From Mycobacterium paraense (GTDB lineage Bacteria; Actinomycetota; Actinomycetes; Mycobacteriales; Mycobacteriaceae), in assembly GCF_002101815.1 (NCBI RefSeq), contig NZ_LQPM01000044.1, forward strand, positions 1-64,000: a stretch of DNA of 64,000 nt. The letters are read 5' to 3'. Of this stretch, positions 17,166 through 25,726 are shown piece after piece (the first letter of the stretch is position 1; the number at the start of each line of letters is the position of its first letter). The notes beneath the pieces are model-generated. The model made no database searches, was not told the origin of the DNA, and worked only from the letters and a program-made list of their open reading frames with translations. The translations under genes were made by a program, and so were the position numbers.

Positions 17166-17227
17166 CGCCGAGCGTGAAGCTGTTGCGAAATTTTCGGCCA
17201 ATTCTCGCAACAGTTTCACACTCGGCG
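17166..17227. repeat. Dispersed palindromic repeat, copy 1
   Basis: The arms at 17166-17188 and 17205-17227 (23 bp, two mismatches that could form G-U pairs) surround a 16-base loop. It sits between convergent ilvC and the WrbA-like gene, with its right arm reaching to within three bases of the latter's stop. Its left arm is identical to the reverse complement of the right arm of the copy at 36416-36477. It may serve as a bidirectional terminator. Confidence 0.8.
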
Positions 17228-17229
17228 GT

Positions 17230-17832
17230 CTAACGCGTCCCCAGCCGGTCGGCGACGGCCACCACCCGGCGCGCCAGGTGGTCGAGGGCGTTTTGCGTGG
17301 GCTCGTCGAATTCGTGGATGTTGTCGTGGGTGGACACCAGGCTCACCCCGTACGGGTTGCCGTCGACGAACTTGACCGGGTCGGTGTATCCCGGCGGCAC
17401 GACGATGCCGCCGAAATGCATCAGCGTGATGTACAGCGCCACCAGGGTGGTCTCCTGCCCGCCGTGCAGGGTGTTCGACGACGTGAAGCCCGCATAGACC
17501 TTGTCGGCGAGCTTGCCCTGGGCCCACAGCCCGCCCAGCGAGTCGAGGAAGGCGCGCAATTGCGCGGCGGGAGAACCGAAGCGGGTCGGCGAGCCGAAGA
17601 TCACCGCGTCGGCCCACACGATGTCGTCGCCGGTGGCCGCGGGGAGGTCCTTGGTCGCGTCGTAGTTCGCGGTCCAGGCCGGGTTGTGCGCGAACGACGC
17701 CGGGTCCTGGGTTTCGGCGACGTGCCGCAGCCGCACCTCGGCGCCCGCCGACTCGGCCGTCGCCGCGACGCGCCGGGCCATCGCGGTGCCGTGGCCGGTG
17801 GCCGAGTAGTAGATGATCGCGAGTTTGGTCAT
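17230..17832 (-). CDS. wrbA: WrbA-type flavodoxin / NAD(P)H:quinone oxidoreductase
   Basis: This 200-residue protein matches the WrbA family. It begins KLAIIYYSATGHGTAMA (phosphate-binding loop of FMN), continues with the WrbA-specific segments AVIFGSPTRFGSPAAQLRAFLD and GFTSSNTLHGGQETTLVALY, and ends with the PPGYTDP/YGVS region. WrbA enzymes reduce quinones by two electrons and limit redox cycling. Its ATG overlaps the stop of the upstream flavoprotein gene (ATGA), so the two are co-expressed. As recalled, M. tuberculosis has other genes at this site. Confidence 0.9.
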   Translation of the reverse strand: MTKLAIIYYSATGHGTAMARRVAATAESAGAEVRLRHVAETQDPASFAHNPAWTANYDATKDLPAATGDDIVWADAVIFGSPTRFGSPAAQLRAFLDSLGGLWAQGKLADKVYAGFTSSNTLHGGQETTLVALYITLMHFGGIVVPPGYTDPVKFVDGNPYGVSLVSTHDNIHEFDEPTQNALDHLARRVVAVADRLGTR

Positions 17833-19259
17833 GGCGCCAGCGTAGGCATGTCGGTGATGCCGAATTCGCGGCGCAGCAGCGTCCGCGCGGCGTAATAACC
17901 GGACATGCCGTGCACCCCGCCGCCCGGCGGGGTGGCCGCCGAGCACAGATAGGCCCGGGGAACCGGTGTGCTCCACGGGTTCAGGCGCGGCGTGGGCCCG
18001 GCGATCGCGCGCCAGGCGGAATTCCCGCCCATCCCGATGTCGCCGCCGACGTAGTTGGCGTTGTGGTCGGCCATCCGGGCGGCGGGAACGGCCCGGGCCG
18101 CGACCACGATGTCGCGGAAGCCCGGCGCGAACCGCTCGACGACGCCGGTGACGGTCTCGGTCGCGTCGACGGTGGAGCCCGCCGGCACGTGGGCGTAGGT
18201 CCAGAACGGCCGGCGGCCCACGATGTCGATGCGGTCGGGGTCCGCGATGTGCGGCGAGGCGGCCAGCACCATCGGCCACTGCGCGTGGCGCCCGGCGGCG
18301 ATGTCGGCCTCGGCCCGCGCCATCTGCTCGCGCGTGCCGCCCAGATGCAGGGTCGGCGCCGCTGCCAGCCGCGGGTCCGACCACGGGATGTCCTCGCTGA
18401 GCACGAAGTCCACCTTGGCGACCCCGGGCCCAAACGTGTAGCGGCGCAACGCCTTGGCGTAGCCCGCGGGCAGCGCGTCGCCGTAGATCCTCAGCAGCGC
18501 GGTCGGCACGGTGTCGAACGCGACCACACCGGCGGGCGGGGCAGTGACCTCGACGCCGGCCGTGAGTTCACCGCCGTGCGCGCGCAGGTCGGCGATCAGC
18601 GCCTCGGTGATCGCCTGGCTGCCCCCGACCGGAATCGGCCAGCCGACCGAATGCGCGAGCGTGGCGAGCATCAGCCCCGCGCCGGCGGCCGTCAACGACG
18701 GCATCCGCGAAAGCACGTGGGCCGCAACGCCGGTGAACAGCGCGCGGGCATCCTCGCCGGCCAGCATTCCCCACGCGGGCGTCCCTTGCGTCAGCATCCG
18801 CGACCCGAGCCGCAGCGCCGACGGCAACGAGCGCGGCACCGACCGCTTGTCGCCCAGCAGCAGTCCCACGACGTCTTCGGAATGCTCGACCAGCGGGCCC
18901 AGCAGCCGCCGCCACGACGAGCCGCGCTCCAGCTCCGCGCAGGTGCGCTCGAGATCGCGGTAGGCGATCGCGGCCGGGCGGCCCGGCAGCGGGTTGGCGT
19001 AGGAAATTTCAGGGACGGCCAGTCGCACGCCGCGGGCCGGCAGGTCGAACGCCGCGAAGAACGGCGACGCCAGCGCCAGCGGGTGAACCGCCGAGCACAC
19101 GTCGTGCAGGACTCCCGGAGAATCCGGGTCGGCCGCGGTGCGGGCGCCGCCGCCGAACGTCGGCTGCGCCTCGATGACCTGCACTTTCAGGCCCGCGCGG
19201 GCGCAGATGACGGCAGCCGTGAGGCCGTTGGGCCCGCTGCCGACGACGGTGACGTCCAC
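17829..19259 (-). CDS. Phytoene desaturase-like FAD oxidoreductase (Rv2997-like)
   Basis: This 476-residue protein is in the NAD(P)/FAD-dependent phytoene dehydrogenase (CrtI-like) family. Its N-terminus is a dinucleotide-binding motif (DVTVVGSGPNGLTAAVICARAG, followed by E at the end of strand 2). A C-terminal GGGVHGMSGYYAA motif completes FAD binding. These enzymes oxidise or isomerise hydrophobic substrates such as carotenoids or retinoids. No carotenoid genes are near, so the substrate is unknown. It is divergent from serA with only 29 bp between starts, and overlaps wrbA by four bases at its end. Confidence 0.88.
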   Translation of the reverse strand: MDVTVVGSGPNGLTAAVICARAGLKVQVIEAQPTFGGGARTAADPDSPGVLHDVCSAVHPLALASPFFAAFDLPARGVRLAVPEISYANPLPGRPAAIAYRDLERTCAELERGSSWRRLLGPLVEHSEDVVGLLLGDKRSVPRSLPSALRLGSRMLTQGTPAWGMLAGEDARALFTGVAAHVLSRMPSLTAAGAGLMLATLAHSVGWPIPVGGSQAITEALIADLRAHGGELTAGVEVTAPPAGVVAFDTVPTALLRIYGDALPAGYAKALRRYTFGPGVAKVDFVLSEDIPWSDPRLAAAPTLHLGGTREQMARAEADIAAGRHAQWPMVLAASPHIADPDRIDIVGRRPFWTYAHVPAGSTVDATETVTGVVERFAPGFRDIVVAARAVPAARMADHNANYVGGDIGMGGNSAWRAIAGPTPRLNPWSTPVPRAYLCSAATPPGGGVHGMSGYYAARTLLRREFGITDMPTLAP

Positions 19260-19276
19260 CGGTCAATTACAGCCGA

Positions 19277-19282
19277 TAGGCT
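19277..19282 (+). promoter_or_regulatory. -10 element TAGGCT of serA
   Basis: TAGGCT ends six bases before the serA GTG at 19289 within a 29-bp divergent gap. This fits a leaderless serA-leuB transcript. Confidence 0.45.
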
Positions 19283-19288
19283 GGCCGC

Positions 19289-20875
19289 GTGAATCTGCCA
19301 GTTGTACTCATTGCCGACAAACTCGCCGAATCAACCGTCGCCGCCCTGGGGGACCAGGTCGAGGTGCGCTGGGTCGACGGGCCCGACCGGCCGAAGCTGC
19401 TGGAGGCGGTGCCCGAGGCCGACGCGTTGCTGGTGCGGTCGGCCACCACGGTCGACGCCGAGGTGCTGGCGGCCGCTCCCAAGCTGAAGATCGTGGCCCG
19501 CGCCGGCGTCGGCCTGGACAACGTCGACGTGGACGCCGCCACGGCGCGCGGGGTGCTGGTGGTCAACGCCCCCACGTCGAACATCCACAGCGCCGCCGAA
19601 CACGCGATGGCGCTGCTGCTGTCCGCCGCGCGCGAGATCCCGGCGGCCGATGCCACGCTGCGCGAGCACACCTGGAAGCGGTCGAAGTTCTCGGGCACCG
19701 AGATTTTCGGCAAGACGGTCGGTGTCGTCGGGCTGGGCCGGATCGGGCAGCTGTTCGCGCAACGGATCGCGGCCTTCGGCACCCACGTGGTCGCCTACGA
19801 CCCGTACGTGGCGCCGGCCCGGGCCGCGCAGCTGGGCATCGAGCTGCTGTCCCTGGACGACCTGCTGGCGCGCGCCGACTTCATCTCGGTGCACCTGCCG
19901 AAGACGCCGGAGACGGCGGGCCTGATCGACAAGGAGGCGCTGGCGAAGACCAAGCCGGGCGTCATCATCGTCAACGCGGCGCGCGGCGGCCTGGTGGACG
20001 AGGCGGCGCTGGCCGAAGCCGTCAGCAGCGGGCACGTGCGCGCCGCCGGCCTCGACGTGTTCTCCACCGAACCCTGCACCGACAGCCCGCTTTTCGAGCT
20101 GCCGCAGGTGGTGGTCACCCCGCACCTGGGGGCGTCCACCGCCGAGGCCCAGGACCGGGCCGGCACCGACGTCGCGGAAAGCGTGCGGCTGGCTTTGGCC
20201 GGTGAATTCGTGCCCGACGCGGTCAACGTCGGCGGCGGCGTGGTCAACGAGGAGGTTGCGCCGTGGCTGGACCTGGCGCGCAAGCTCGGCGTGCTGGTCG
20301 CCACGCTGTCCGACGGGCCGCCGGTGTCGTTGTCGGTGCAGGTGCGCGGGGAGCTCGCGGCCGAAGACGTTGAGGTGCTGAAGCTTTCGGCGCTGCGCGG
20401 GCTGTTCTCGGCCGTCGTCGAGGGCCCGGTGACGTTCGTCAACGCCCCGGCGCTGGCCGCCGAACGCGGCGTCTCGGCCGAGATCTCGACGGCCTCGGAA
20501 AGCCCCAACTACCGCAGCGTGGTCGACGTGCGCGGCGTGGCCCACGACGGTACGGCCGTCAACGTCGCCGGCACGCTGGCCGGGCCGCAGCAGGTGCAAA
20601 AGATCGTGCAGATCAACGGCCGCCACTTCGACCTGCGCGCCGAGGGCACCAACCTGATCGTCCACTACGTCGACCAGCCGGGGGCGCTGGGCAAGATCGG
20701 CACCCTGCTCGGCGGGGCCGGGGTGAACATCCACGCGGCCCAGCTGTCCGAGGACGCCGAGGGCCCGTTCGCGACGATCCTGCTGCGGGTCGACCAGGAC
20801 GTGCCGGAGGATGTGCGCTCGGCGATCGCGGCCGCGGTGAGCGCCAAGAAGCTCGAAGTGGTTGACCTGTCGTGA
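19289..20875 (+). CDS. serA: D-3-phosphoglycerate dehydrogenase
   Basis: SerA oxidises 3-phosphoglycerate to phosphohydroxypyruvate, the first step of serine synthesis. The 528-residue protein is the long type I form: substrate and NAD domains (GVVGLGRIGQLFAQRI; catalytic Arg in NAARGGLVDE, and His in VVTPHLGAST), an intervening allosteric substrate-binding domain (about 320-450), and a C-terminal ACT domain (NLIVHYVDQPGALGKIGTLL) that binds serine. The GTG start follows a TAGGCT element. Its TGA overlaps the leuB GTG, so serine and leucine synthesis genes share one transcript. Confidence 0.98.
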   Translation: MNLPVVLIADKLAESTVAALGDQVEVRWVDGPDRPKLLEAVPEADALLVRSATTVDAEVLAAAPKLKIVARAGVGLDNVDVDAATARGVLVVNAPTSNIHSAAEHAMALLLSAAREIPAADATLREHTWKRSKFSGTEIFGKTVGVVGLGRIGQLFAQRIAAFGTHVVAYDPYVAPARAAQLGIELLSLDDLLARADFISVHLPKTPETAGLIDKEALAKTKPGVIIVNAARGGLVDEAALAEAVSSGHVRAAGLDVFSTEPCTDSPLFELPQVVVTPHLGASTAEAQDRAGTDVAESVRLALAGEFVPDAVNVGGGVVNEEVAPWLDLARKLGVLVATLSDGPPVSLSVQVRGELAAEDVEVLKLSALRGLFSAVVEGPVTFVNAPALAAERGVSAEISTASESPNYRSVVDVRGVAHDGTAVNVAGTLAGPQQVQKIVQINGRHFDLRAEGTNLIVHYVDQPGALGKIGTLLGGAGVNIHAAQLSEDAEGPFATILLRVDQDVPEDVRSAIAAAVSAKKLEVVDLS

Positions 20876-21882
20876 AGCTCGCGGTGATCGGCGGCGACGG
20901 CATCGGGCCCGAGGTGGTGGCCGAGGCCGTCAAAGTCCTCGACGCGGTGGTGCCGGGCGTGGAAAAGACCGCCTACGATCTCGGCGCCCGGCGTTTCCAC
21001 GCCACCGGCGAGTTGCTGCCGGACTCGGTGCTCGCCGAATTGCGCGAGCACGACGCGATCCTGCTCGGGGCGGTCGGCGATCCCTCGGTGCCCAGCGGCG
21101 TGCTGGAGCGAGGTCTGTTGCTGCGCCTGCGTTTTGAGCTGGATCACCACGTGAACCTGCGGCCGGGCCGGCTGTATCCCGGCGTGGGCAGCCCGCTGGC
21201 GGGAAACCCGGAGATCGACTTCGTCGTGGTCCGCGAGGGCACCGAGGGGCCCTACACCGGCAACGGCGGCGCGATTCGCGCCGGAACGCCGCACGAGGTG
21301 GCCACCGAGGTCAGCCTGAACACCGCGTTCGGGGTGCGCCGGGTGGTGCAGTACGCGTTCGAACGGGCGATGTTGCGCCGCAAGCACTTGACGCTGGTGC
21401 ACAAGAACAACGTGCTGACGTTCGCGGGGAAGCTGTGGTCGCGGATCGTCGCCGAGGTCGGCGAGGAGTATCCCGACGTCGAGGTCGCGTACCAACACGT
21501 CGACGCGGCCACCATCTTCATGGTGACCGACCCCGGCCGCTTCGACGTGATCGTCACGGACAACCTGTTCGGCGACATCATCACCGACCTGTCCGCGGCG
21601 GTGTGCGGTGGAATCGGCCTGGCCGCCAGTGGAAACATCGACGCCACCCGGACCAACCCGTCGATGTTCGAGCCGGTGCACGGCAGTGCGCCCGACATCG
21701 CCGGTCAGGGCATCGCGGATCCGACCGCGGCCATCATGTCGGTGGCGCTGCTGCTCGACCACCTCGGCGAGGACGATGCCGCGGCCCGGGTGGACCGTGC
21801 CGTCGAGAACTATCTGGCGTCTCGTGGGAACGAACGGCGCGCCACCAGCGAAGTCGGCGAACTGATCGCAGCCGCGCTCTAG
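20872..21882 (+). CDS. leuB: 3-isopropylmalate dehydrogenase
   Basis: LeuB oxidatively decarboxylates 3-isopropylmalate in leucine synthesis. It has 336 residues with the family features: AVIGGDGIGPEVVAEAV at the N-terminus, substrate-binding LRLRFELDHHVNLRP, catalytic Tyr and Lys in VRRVVQYAFERA and HKNNVL, the Mg-binding Asp in VTDNLFGDIITDL, and NAD-binding EPVHGSAPDIAGQGIADPTA. It overlaps serA by four bases. Its 3' end (from 21734) is overlapped on the opposite strand by the C-terminal codons of the MFS transporter gene. Confidence 0.97.
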   Translation: MKLAVIGGDGIGPEVVAEAVKVLDAVVPGVEKTAYDLGARRFHATGELLPDSVLAELREHDAILLGAVGDPSVPSGVLERGLLLRLRFELDHHVNLRPGRLYPGVGSPLAGNPEIDFVVVREGTEGPYTGNGGAIRAGTPHEVATEVSLNTAFGVRRVVQYAFERAMLRRKHLTLVHKNNVLTFAGKLWSRIVAEVGEEYPDVEVAYQHVDAATIFMVTDPGRFDVIVTDNLFGDIITDLSAAVCGGIGLAASGNIDATRTNPSMFEPVHGSAPDIAGQGIADPTAAIMSVALLLDHLGEDDAAARVDRAVENYLASRGNERRATSEVGELIAAAL

Positions 21883-23077
21883 TTTCCAGGCCGGGCGGCA
21901 ACAGCCGGAACGGCACCAACGGCACGGCCGCCAGCGGGAACAGCCCGCACAGCGCCCACGCCGGCGGGTACTTCGCCGCGCTGATCAGCACGCCGAACAG
22001 CGGGGGACCCACGGCCGCCACCACCCGCTGGGTGGTGTTCTGGATGCCCAGCGCGCGGCCGCTCCAGAACGGGCCGGCGAATTCGGTGATGGCCGTTGCC
22101 TCCAGCCCGTTGTCGAGCACCGCGATCACCGAGATCGTGACCATGAGCGCGATGTCGAACCGCGAATCCACCAGGTCCGAAAGGGCCAGCAGGAACAGGG
22201 TCAACGCGGCGGCCGCGGCGATGACGGCCACCGGTTGCATGCGTGAGCCGATGCGATCCGACCAGCGGCCGACCGCGATGCGGCCCGCCGCGCCGAGCAG
22301 CTGCGACAGCGTGACCAGCCCGCCGGCCGCGGCGACCGACCAGTGGTGGTGGTTGATCAGCCACACCAACATGAAGGTGACCGTCACCGTCTGCGGCATC
22401 ATCAGCAGGCCCGCGACCGCGTGGATGCGCCACAGCACCGAGGATCCGCGGTAGGGGCTGGCCAGTTCGGTTTCCGTGGCCGTGCGGCGGGATTTGCGCG
22501 GCGGGTTGACGACGCCGACCGCGCTCACCACCGCCGCGGCGGTGCACACGAACGCCGGAAACATCAGGCCCGAGTGCGGTCCGCGCTCGGCCAGCTCGGG
22601 CATCACCAACGCGCCCACGGCGATCCCCAGCGGTTGCGCGGTCTGGCGGATGCCCATCGCGAGGCCGCGTTGCTGCGGCGGGAACCACCCCGCCACCAGG
22701 CGCCCGCCGGCGGCGTTGCAGCTCGCCGCGGCCATGCCACCGAGAAAGAGGTAGACGCCGACCCAGACCATCGACTGCGCCGACGCCGCCGCGTAGGCCG
22801 CCGCCGCCGTCAGCGCGGAACCCGCGGTCAGCACGATCCGCTCGCCCACGCGGTCCAGGACGTAGCCCCAGAGCACCAGCGTGACGACCATGCCCCAGCT
22901 GGGCATCGACGACAACAGGCTGGCCTCGGTCAGCGCGATCCCGCGCCGGTCCTCGAGCGACGGAATCAGGAAGGCGATGCCGTTGATGAAAAGGAAGGAA
23001 CTGGCCGTCACGAACAGCGAGACGACCATGACCAGCCAGCGCCCTCCCGCGCTGAGCGTGGCGTCGCCCCTCGGCAT
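21734..23077 (-). CDS. MFS transporter (Rv2994-like)
   Basis: This is a 447-residue major facilitator protein with about 12 membrane helices, an MFS loop 2-3 motif (GYVLDRVGERIVL) and its repeat in the second half (GRWSDRIGSR). After LLPPGLETR the frame continues for about 50 Arg-rich residues before the stop at 21734, overlapping the leuB coding end by 149 bp antisense. The recalled M. tuberculosis homologue is about the same length (445), which suggests the overlap is real and not a lost stop. An in-frame GTG at 23104 would add nine residues. The substrate is unknown. Confidence 0.82.
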   Translation of the reverse strand: MPRGDATLSAGGRWLVMVVSLFVTASSFLFINGIAFLIPSLEDRRGIALTEASLLSSMPSWGMVVTLVLWGYVLDRVGERIVLTAGSALTAAAAYAAASAQSMVWVGVYLFLGGMAAASCNAAGGRLVAGWFPPQQRGLAMGIRQTAQPLGIAVGALVMPELAERGPHSGLMFPAFVCTAAAVVSAVGVVNPPRKSRRTATETELASPYRGSSVLWRIHAVAGLLMMPQTVTVTFMLVWLINHHHWSVAAAGGLVTLSQLLGAAGRIAVGRWSDRIGSRMQPVAVIAAAAALTLFLLALSDLVDSRFDIALMVTISVIAVLDNGLEATAITEFAGPFWSGRALGIQNTTQRVVAAVGPPLFGVLISAAKYPPAWALCGLFPLAAVPLVPFRLLPPGLETRARLRSVRRLRWWRAVRSHETPDSSRRHGPPGPRHRPRRGGRAAAPPT

Positions 23078-23132
23078 CAATCCATGCTTGCACAGCGCCG
23101 ACACCGGCCGCGGTATCTCTGAAGACCGCCAC

Positions 23133-23138
23133 TAGGCT
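23133..23138 (+). promoter_or_regulatory. -10 element TAGGCT of the FAH gene/gltX operon
   Basis: TAGGCT ends seven bases before ATG 23146, which has no ribosome binding site. This is a leaderless pattern for the FAH-gltX unit. Confidence 0.42.
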
Positions 23139-23145
23139 GCAACGA

Positions 23146-23946
23146 ATGCGCCTTGGTCGAATCGCCAGCCCCGACGGTGTCGCCTTCGTCAGCATCGAGG
23201 GCGAACTGGACGATCCCGCCGGGATGATCGCGCGGGAGATCGCCGAGCACCCGTTCGGCACACCGAACTTCACCGGCCGGTCGTGGCCGCTGGCCGACGT
23301 GCGGCTGCTGGCGCCGATCCTGGCCGGCAAGGTGGTCTGCGTCGGCAAGAATTACGCCGATCACATCGCGGAGATGAGCAGCTTCGCGACGGGCCCGGCG
23401 GCCGCCGACCCGATCATCTTCCTCAAGCCCAACACCGCGATCATCGGGCCGAACGTACCGATCCGGTTGCCCGCCAACGCCTCACCCGTGCACTTCGAGG
23501 GCGAGCTGGCGGTGGTGATCGGCCGGCCGTGCAAGGACGTGCCCGCCGCCCAGGCCGCCGACAACATCCTCGGCTACACCGTCGGCAACGACGTGTCGGC
23601 GCGCGACCAACAACAGGCCGACGGCCAATGGACCCGCGCCAAGGGCCATGACACCTTCTGCCCGGTCGGGCCGTGGATCGTCACCGACGTCGATCCGGCG
23701 GACCTCGAACTGCGCACCGAGGTCAACGGCGAGGTGAAGCAGCACAGCCGCACCTCGCTGATGATCCACGACGTCGGCGCCATCGTGGAGTGGATCTCGG
23801 CGGTGATGACCCTGCTGCCGGGCGACCTCATCCTCACCGGAACACCCGCGGGCGTCGGTCCGATCGAGGACGGCGACACAGTCTCGGTCAGCATCGAGGG
23901 CATCGGCAGCCTCGTCAATCCCGTTGTGCGCAAAGGAAAGTCGTGA
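23146..23946 (+). CDS. Fumarylacetoacetate hydrolase family protein
   Basis: This 266-residue FAH-fold enzyme is similar to 2-hydroxyhepta-2,4-diene-1,7-dioate isomerases and acylpyruvases (Rv2993c-like). It shows the active-site sequence VGKNYADHIAEM, metal ligands in HFEGELAVVIGRP and GYTVGNDVSARDQQ, and the C-terminal LTGTPAGVGPIEDGDTVSVSIEGIG. The true substrate is not evident. Its TGA overlaps the gltX GTG, so it is co-transcribed with a tRNA synthetase, an arrangement conserved in mycobacteria that does not reveal a metabolic link. Confidence 0.92.
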   Translation: MRLGRIASPDGVAFVSIEGELDDPAGMIAREIAEHPFGTPNFTGRSWPLADVRLLAPILAGKVVCVGKNYADHIAEMSSFATGPAAADPIIFLKPNTAIIGPNVPIRLPANASPVHFEGELAVVIGRPCKDVPAAQAADNILGYTVGNDVSARDQQQADGQWTRAKGHDTFCPVGPWIVTDVDPADLELRTEVNGEVKQHSRTSLMIHDVGAIVEWISAVMTLLPGDLILTGTPAGVGPIEDGDTVSVSIEGIGSLVNPVVRKGKS

Positions 23947-25397
23947 CAGTACGAGTCCGATTCTGCCCGTCGCCGACCGGCACCCCGCACGTCGGGATGG
24001 TCCGCACCGCGCTGTTCAACTGGGCCTACGCCCGACACACCGGCGGCACCTTCGTGTTTCGCATCGAGGACACCGACGCCCAGCGCGACACCGAGGAGAG
24101 CTACCTGGCGCTGCTCGACGCGCTGCGCTGGCTCGGCCTCGACTGGGACGAGGGCCCCGAGGTCGGCGGTCCCTACGGCCCCTACCGGCAGTCGCAGCGC
24201 ACCGAGATCTACCGCGACGTGGTGGCCAAGCTGCTCGAGGCGGGGGAGGCCTACTACGCCTTCTCGACGCCGGAGGAGGTCGAGGCCCGCCACATCGCCG
24301 CCGGCCGCAATCCCAAACTGGGCTACGACAACTTCGACCGGCAGCTCACCGACTCGCAGCGCGCGGCGTTTCTGGCCGAGGGCCGCCAGCCGGTGGTGCG
24401 GCTGCGGATGCCCGACGAGGACCTCGGCTGGGACGACCTGGTGCGCGGACCGACCACGTTCGCGGCGGGCAGCGTGCCCGACTTCGCGCTGACCCGCGCG
24501 ACGGGAGATCCGTTGTACACGTTGGTGAACCCGGTCGACGACGCGCTGATGAAGATCACTCACGTGCTGCGCGGCGAGGACCTGCTGCCGTCGACCCCGC
24601 GCCAGCTCGCGCTGTATCAGGCGATGATCCGGATCGGGGTGGCCGAACGCACCCCGCAATTCGCGCACCTGCCAACGGTATTGGGGGAGGGCACCAAGAA
24701 GCTGTCCAAGCGCGACCCGCAGTCCAACCTGTTCGCCCACCGCGACCGGGGCTTCATCCCCGAGGGGCTGCTGAATTACCTTGCGCTGCTGGGCTGGGCG
24801 ATCGCCGACGACCACGACCTGTTCAGCCTCGACGAAATGGTGGCCGCGTTCGACGTGGTGGACGTCAATTCCAACCCGGCCCGGTTCGACCAGAAGAAGG
24901 CCGACGCGCTGAACGCCGAGCACATCCGGATGCTCGACGCCGGCGACTTCGCGGGCAGGCTGCGCGACTACTTCGACACGCACGGCCACCACACCGGCCT
25001 CGACGATGCCGGATTCGCCACGGCCGCCGAGCTGGTGCAGACGCGCATCGTCGTCCTGGGCGACGCCTGGGACCTGCTGAAGTTCCTCAACGACGAGCAG
25101 TACGCGATCGACCCCAAGGCCGCCGCCAAGGAGCTCGGCCCGGACGGCATCGCGGTGTTGGACGCGGCGCTGGCCGCGCTGGACGGCGTGCCGGCCTGGA
25201 CCACGGCGGAGATCGAGGCCGCCCTCAAGGCCGCGCTCGTCGAGCGCCTGGGGCTCAAACCGCGCAAGGCGTTCGGTCCGATCCGGGTCGCCGCGACGGG
25301 AACGACGATCAGCCCGCCGTTGTTCGAATCACTGGAGCTGCTGGGCCGCGACCGCACCATGGCGCGGTTGCGGGCGGCGCGCGACGGCGCGGTCTAG
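23943..25397 (+). CDS. gltX: Glutamyl-tRNA synthetase
   Basis: This 484-residue class I synthetase charges tRNA with glutamate. The catalytic core has the HIGH-type motif PSPTGTPHVGMVRTALFNWA near the N-terminus and the KMSKS-type motif KKLSKRDP at about 256-263. The C-terminal helical domain binds the anticodon. In an organism with GatCAB it also supplies Glu-tRNA(Gln), presumably as a non-discriminating enzyme. It is followed by the tRNA-Gln and tRNA-Glu genes, its own substrates. GTG 23943 overlaps the preceding stop. Confidence 0.97.
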   Translation: MTVRVRFCPSPTGTPHVGMVRTALFNWAYARHTGGTFVFRIEDTDAQRDTEESYLALLDALRWLGLDWDEGPEVGGPYGPYRQSQRTEIYRDVVAKLLEAGEAYYAFSTPEEVEARHIAAGRNPKLGYDNFDRQLTDSQRAAFLAEGRQPVVRLRMPDEDLGWDDLVRGPTTFAAGSVPDFALTRATGDPLYTLVNPVDDALMKITHVLRGEDLLPSTPRQLALYQAMIRIGVAERTPQFAHLPTVLGEGTKKLSKRDPQSNLFAHRDRGFIPEGLLNYLALLGWAIADDHDLFSLDEMVAAFDVVDVNSNPARFDQKKADALNAEHIRMLDAGDFAGRLRDYFDTHGHHTGLDDAGFATAAELVQTRIVVLGDAWDLLKFLNDEQYAIDPKAAAKELGPDGIAVLDAALAALDGVPAWTTAEIEAALKAALVERLGLKPRKAFGPIRVAATGTTISPPLFESLELLGRDRTMARLRAARDGAV

Positions 25398-25446
25398 GTT
25401 TTTGGTAGTCTGCACTGCGGTTTGCAAAGGCCGCCTGCGGTTGGCC

Positions 25447-25480
25447 ACAGCGGTTGCGGGAAACCCCGCAAAACCGTTGT
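25447..25480 (+). terminator. Imperfect hairpin after gltX
   Basis: ACAGCGGTTGCGGG (25447-25460) and CCCGCAAAACCGTTGT (25465-25480) pair with a two-base bulge and a short loop. It lies 50 bases after gltX and 24 bases before tRNA-Gln. It may end gltX transcription or direct tRNA processing. There is no T-run. Confidence 0.35.
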
Positions 25481-25503
25481 GACCAGCGGTTTTAGGTCGC
25501 CAA

Positions 25504-25575
25504 TGGGGTATGGTGTAATTGGCAACACAGCTGATTCTGGTTCAGCCATTCTAGGTTCGAGTCCTGGTACCCCAG
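25504..25575 (+). tRNA. tRNA-Gln (CTG)
   Basis: This 72-base tRNA has acceptor arms TGGGGTA/TACCCCA, D-arm TGGTGTAATTGGCAACA, anticodon stem-loop with CTG read from GATTCTGGTTC, T-arm ending GGTTCGAGTCC, and discriminator G followed by an encoded CA. It lies 106 bases downstream of gltX. Confidence 0.93.
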
Positions 25576-25647
25576 CAAAATCGCAGCACGGTCAGCGATT
25601 AGGTCGCCCTTCTGAGGTGAGCTATGCTGGCAGCTCGGATCGGTTCT

Positions 25648-25720
25648 GGCCCCGTCGTCTAGCGGCCTAGGACGCCGCCCTCTCACGGCGGTAGCGTGGG
25701 TTCGAATCCCATCGGGGCTA
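25648..25720 (+). tRNA. tRNA-Glu (CTC)
   Basis: This 73-base tRNA has acceptor GGCCCCG/CGGGGCT (first pair G-U), the D-arm GTCTAGCGGCCTAGGAC, the anticodon stem CCGCC/GGCGG around loop CTCTCAC (anticodon CTC), and T-loop GTTCGAATCC, with discriminator A. It ends seven bases before the stop codon of the convergent FDOR gene. Confidence 0.94.
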
Positions 25721-25726
25721 CAAAAT

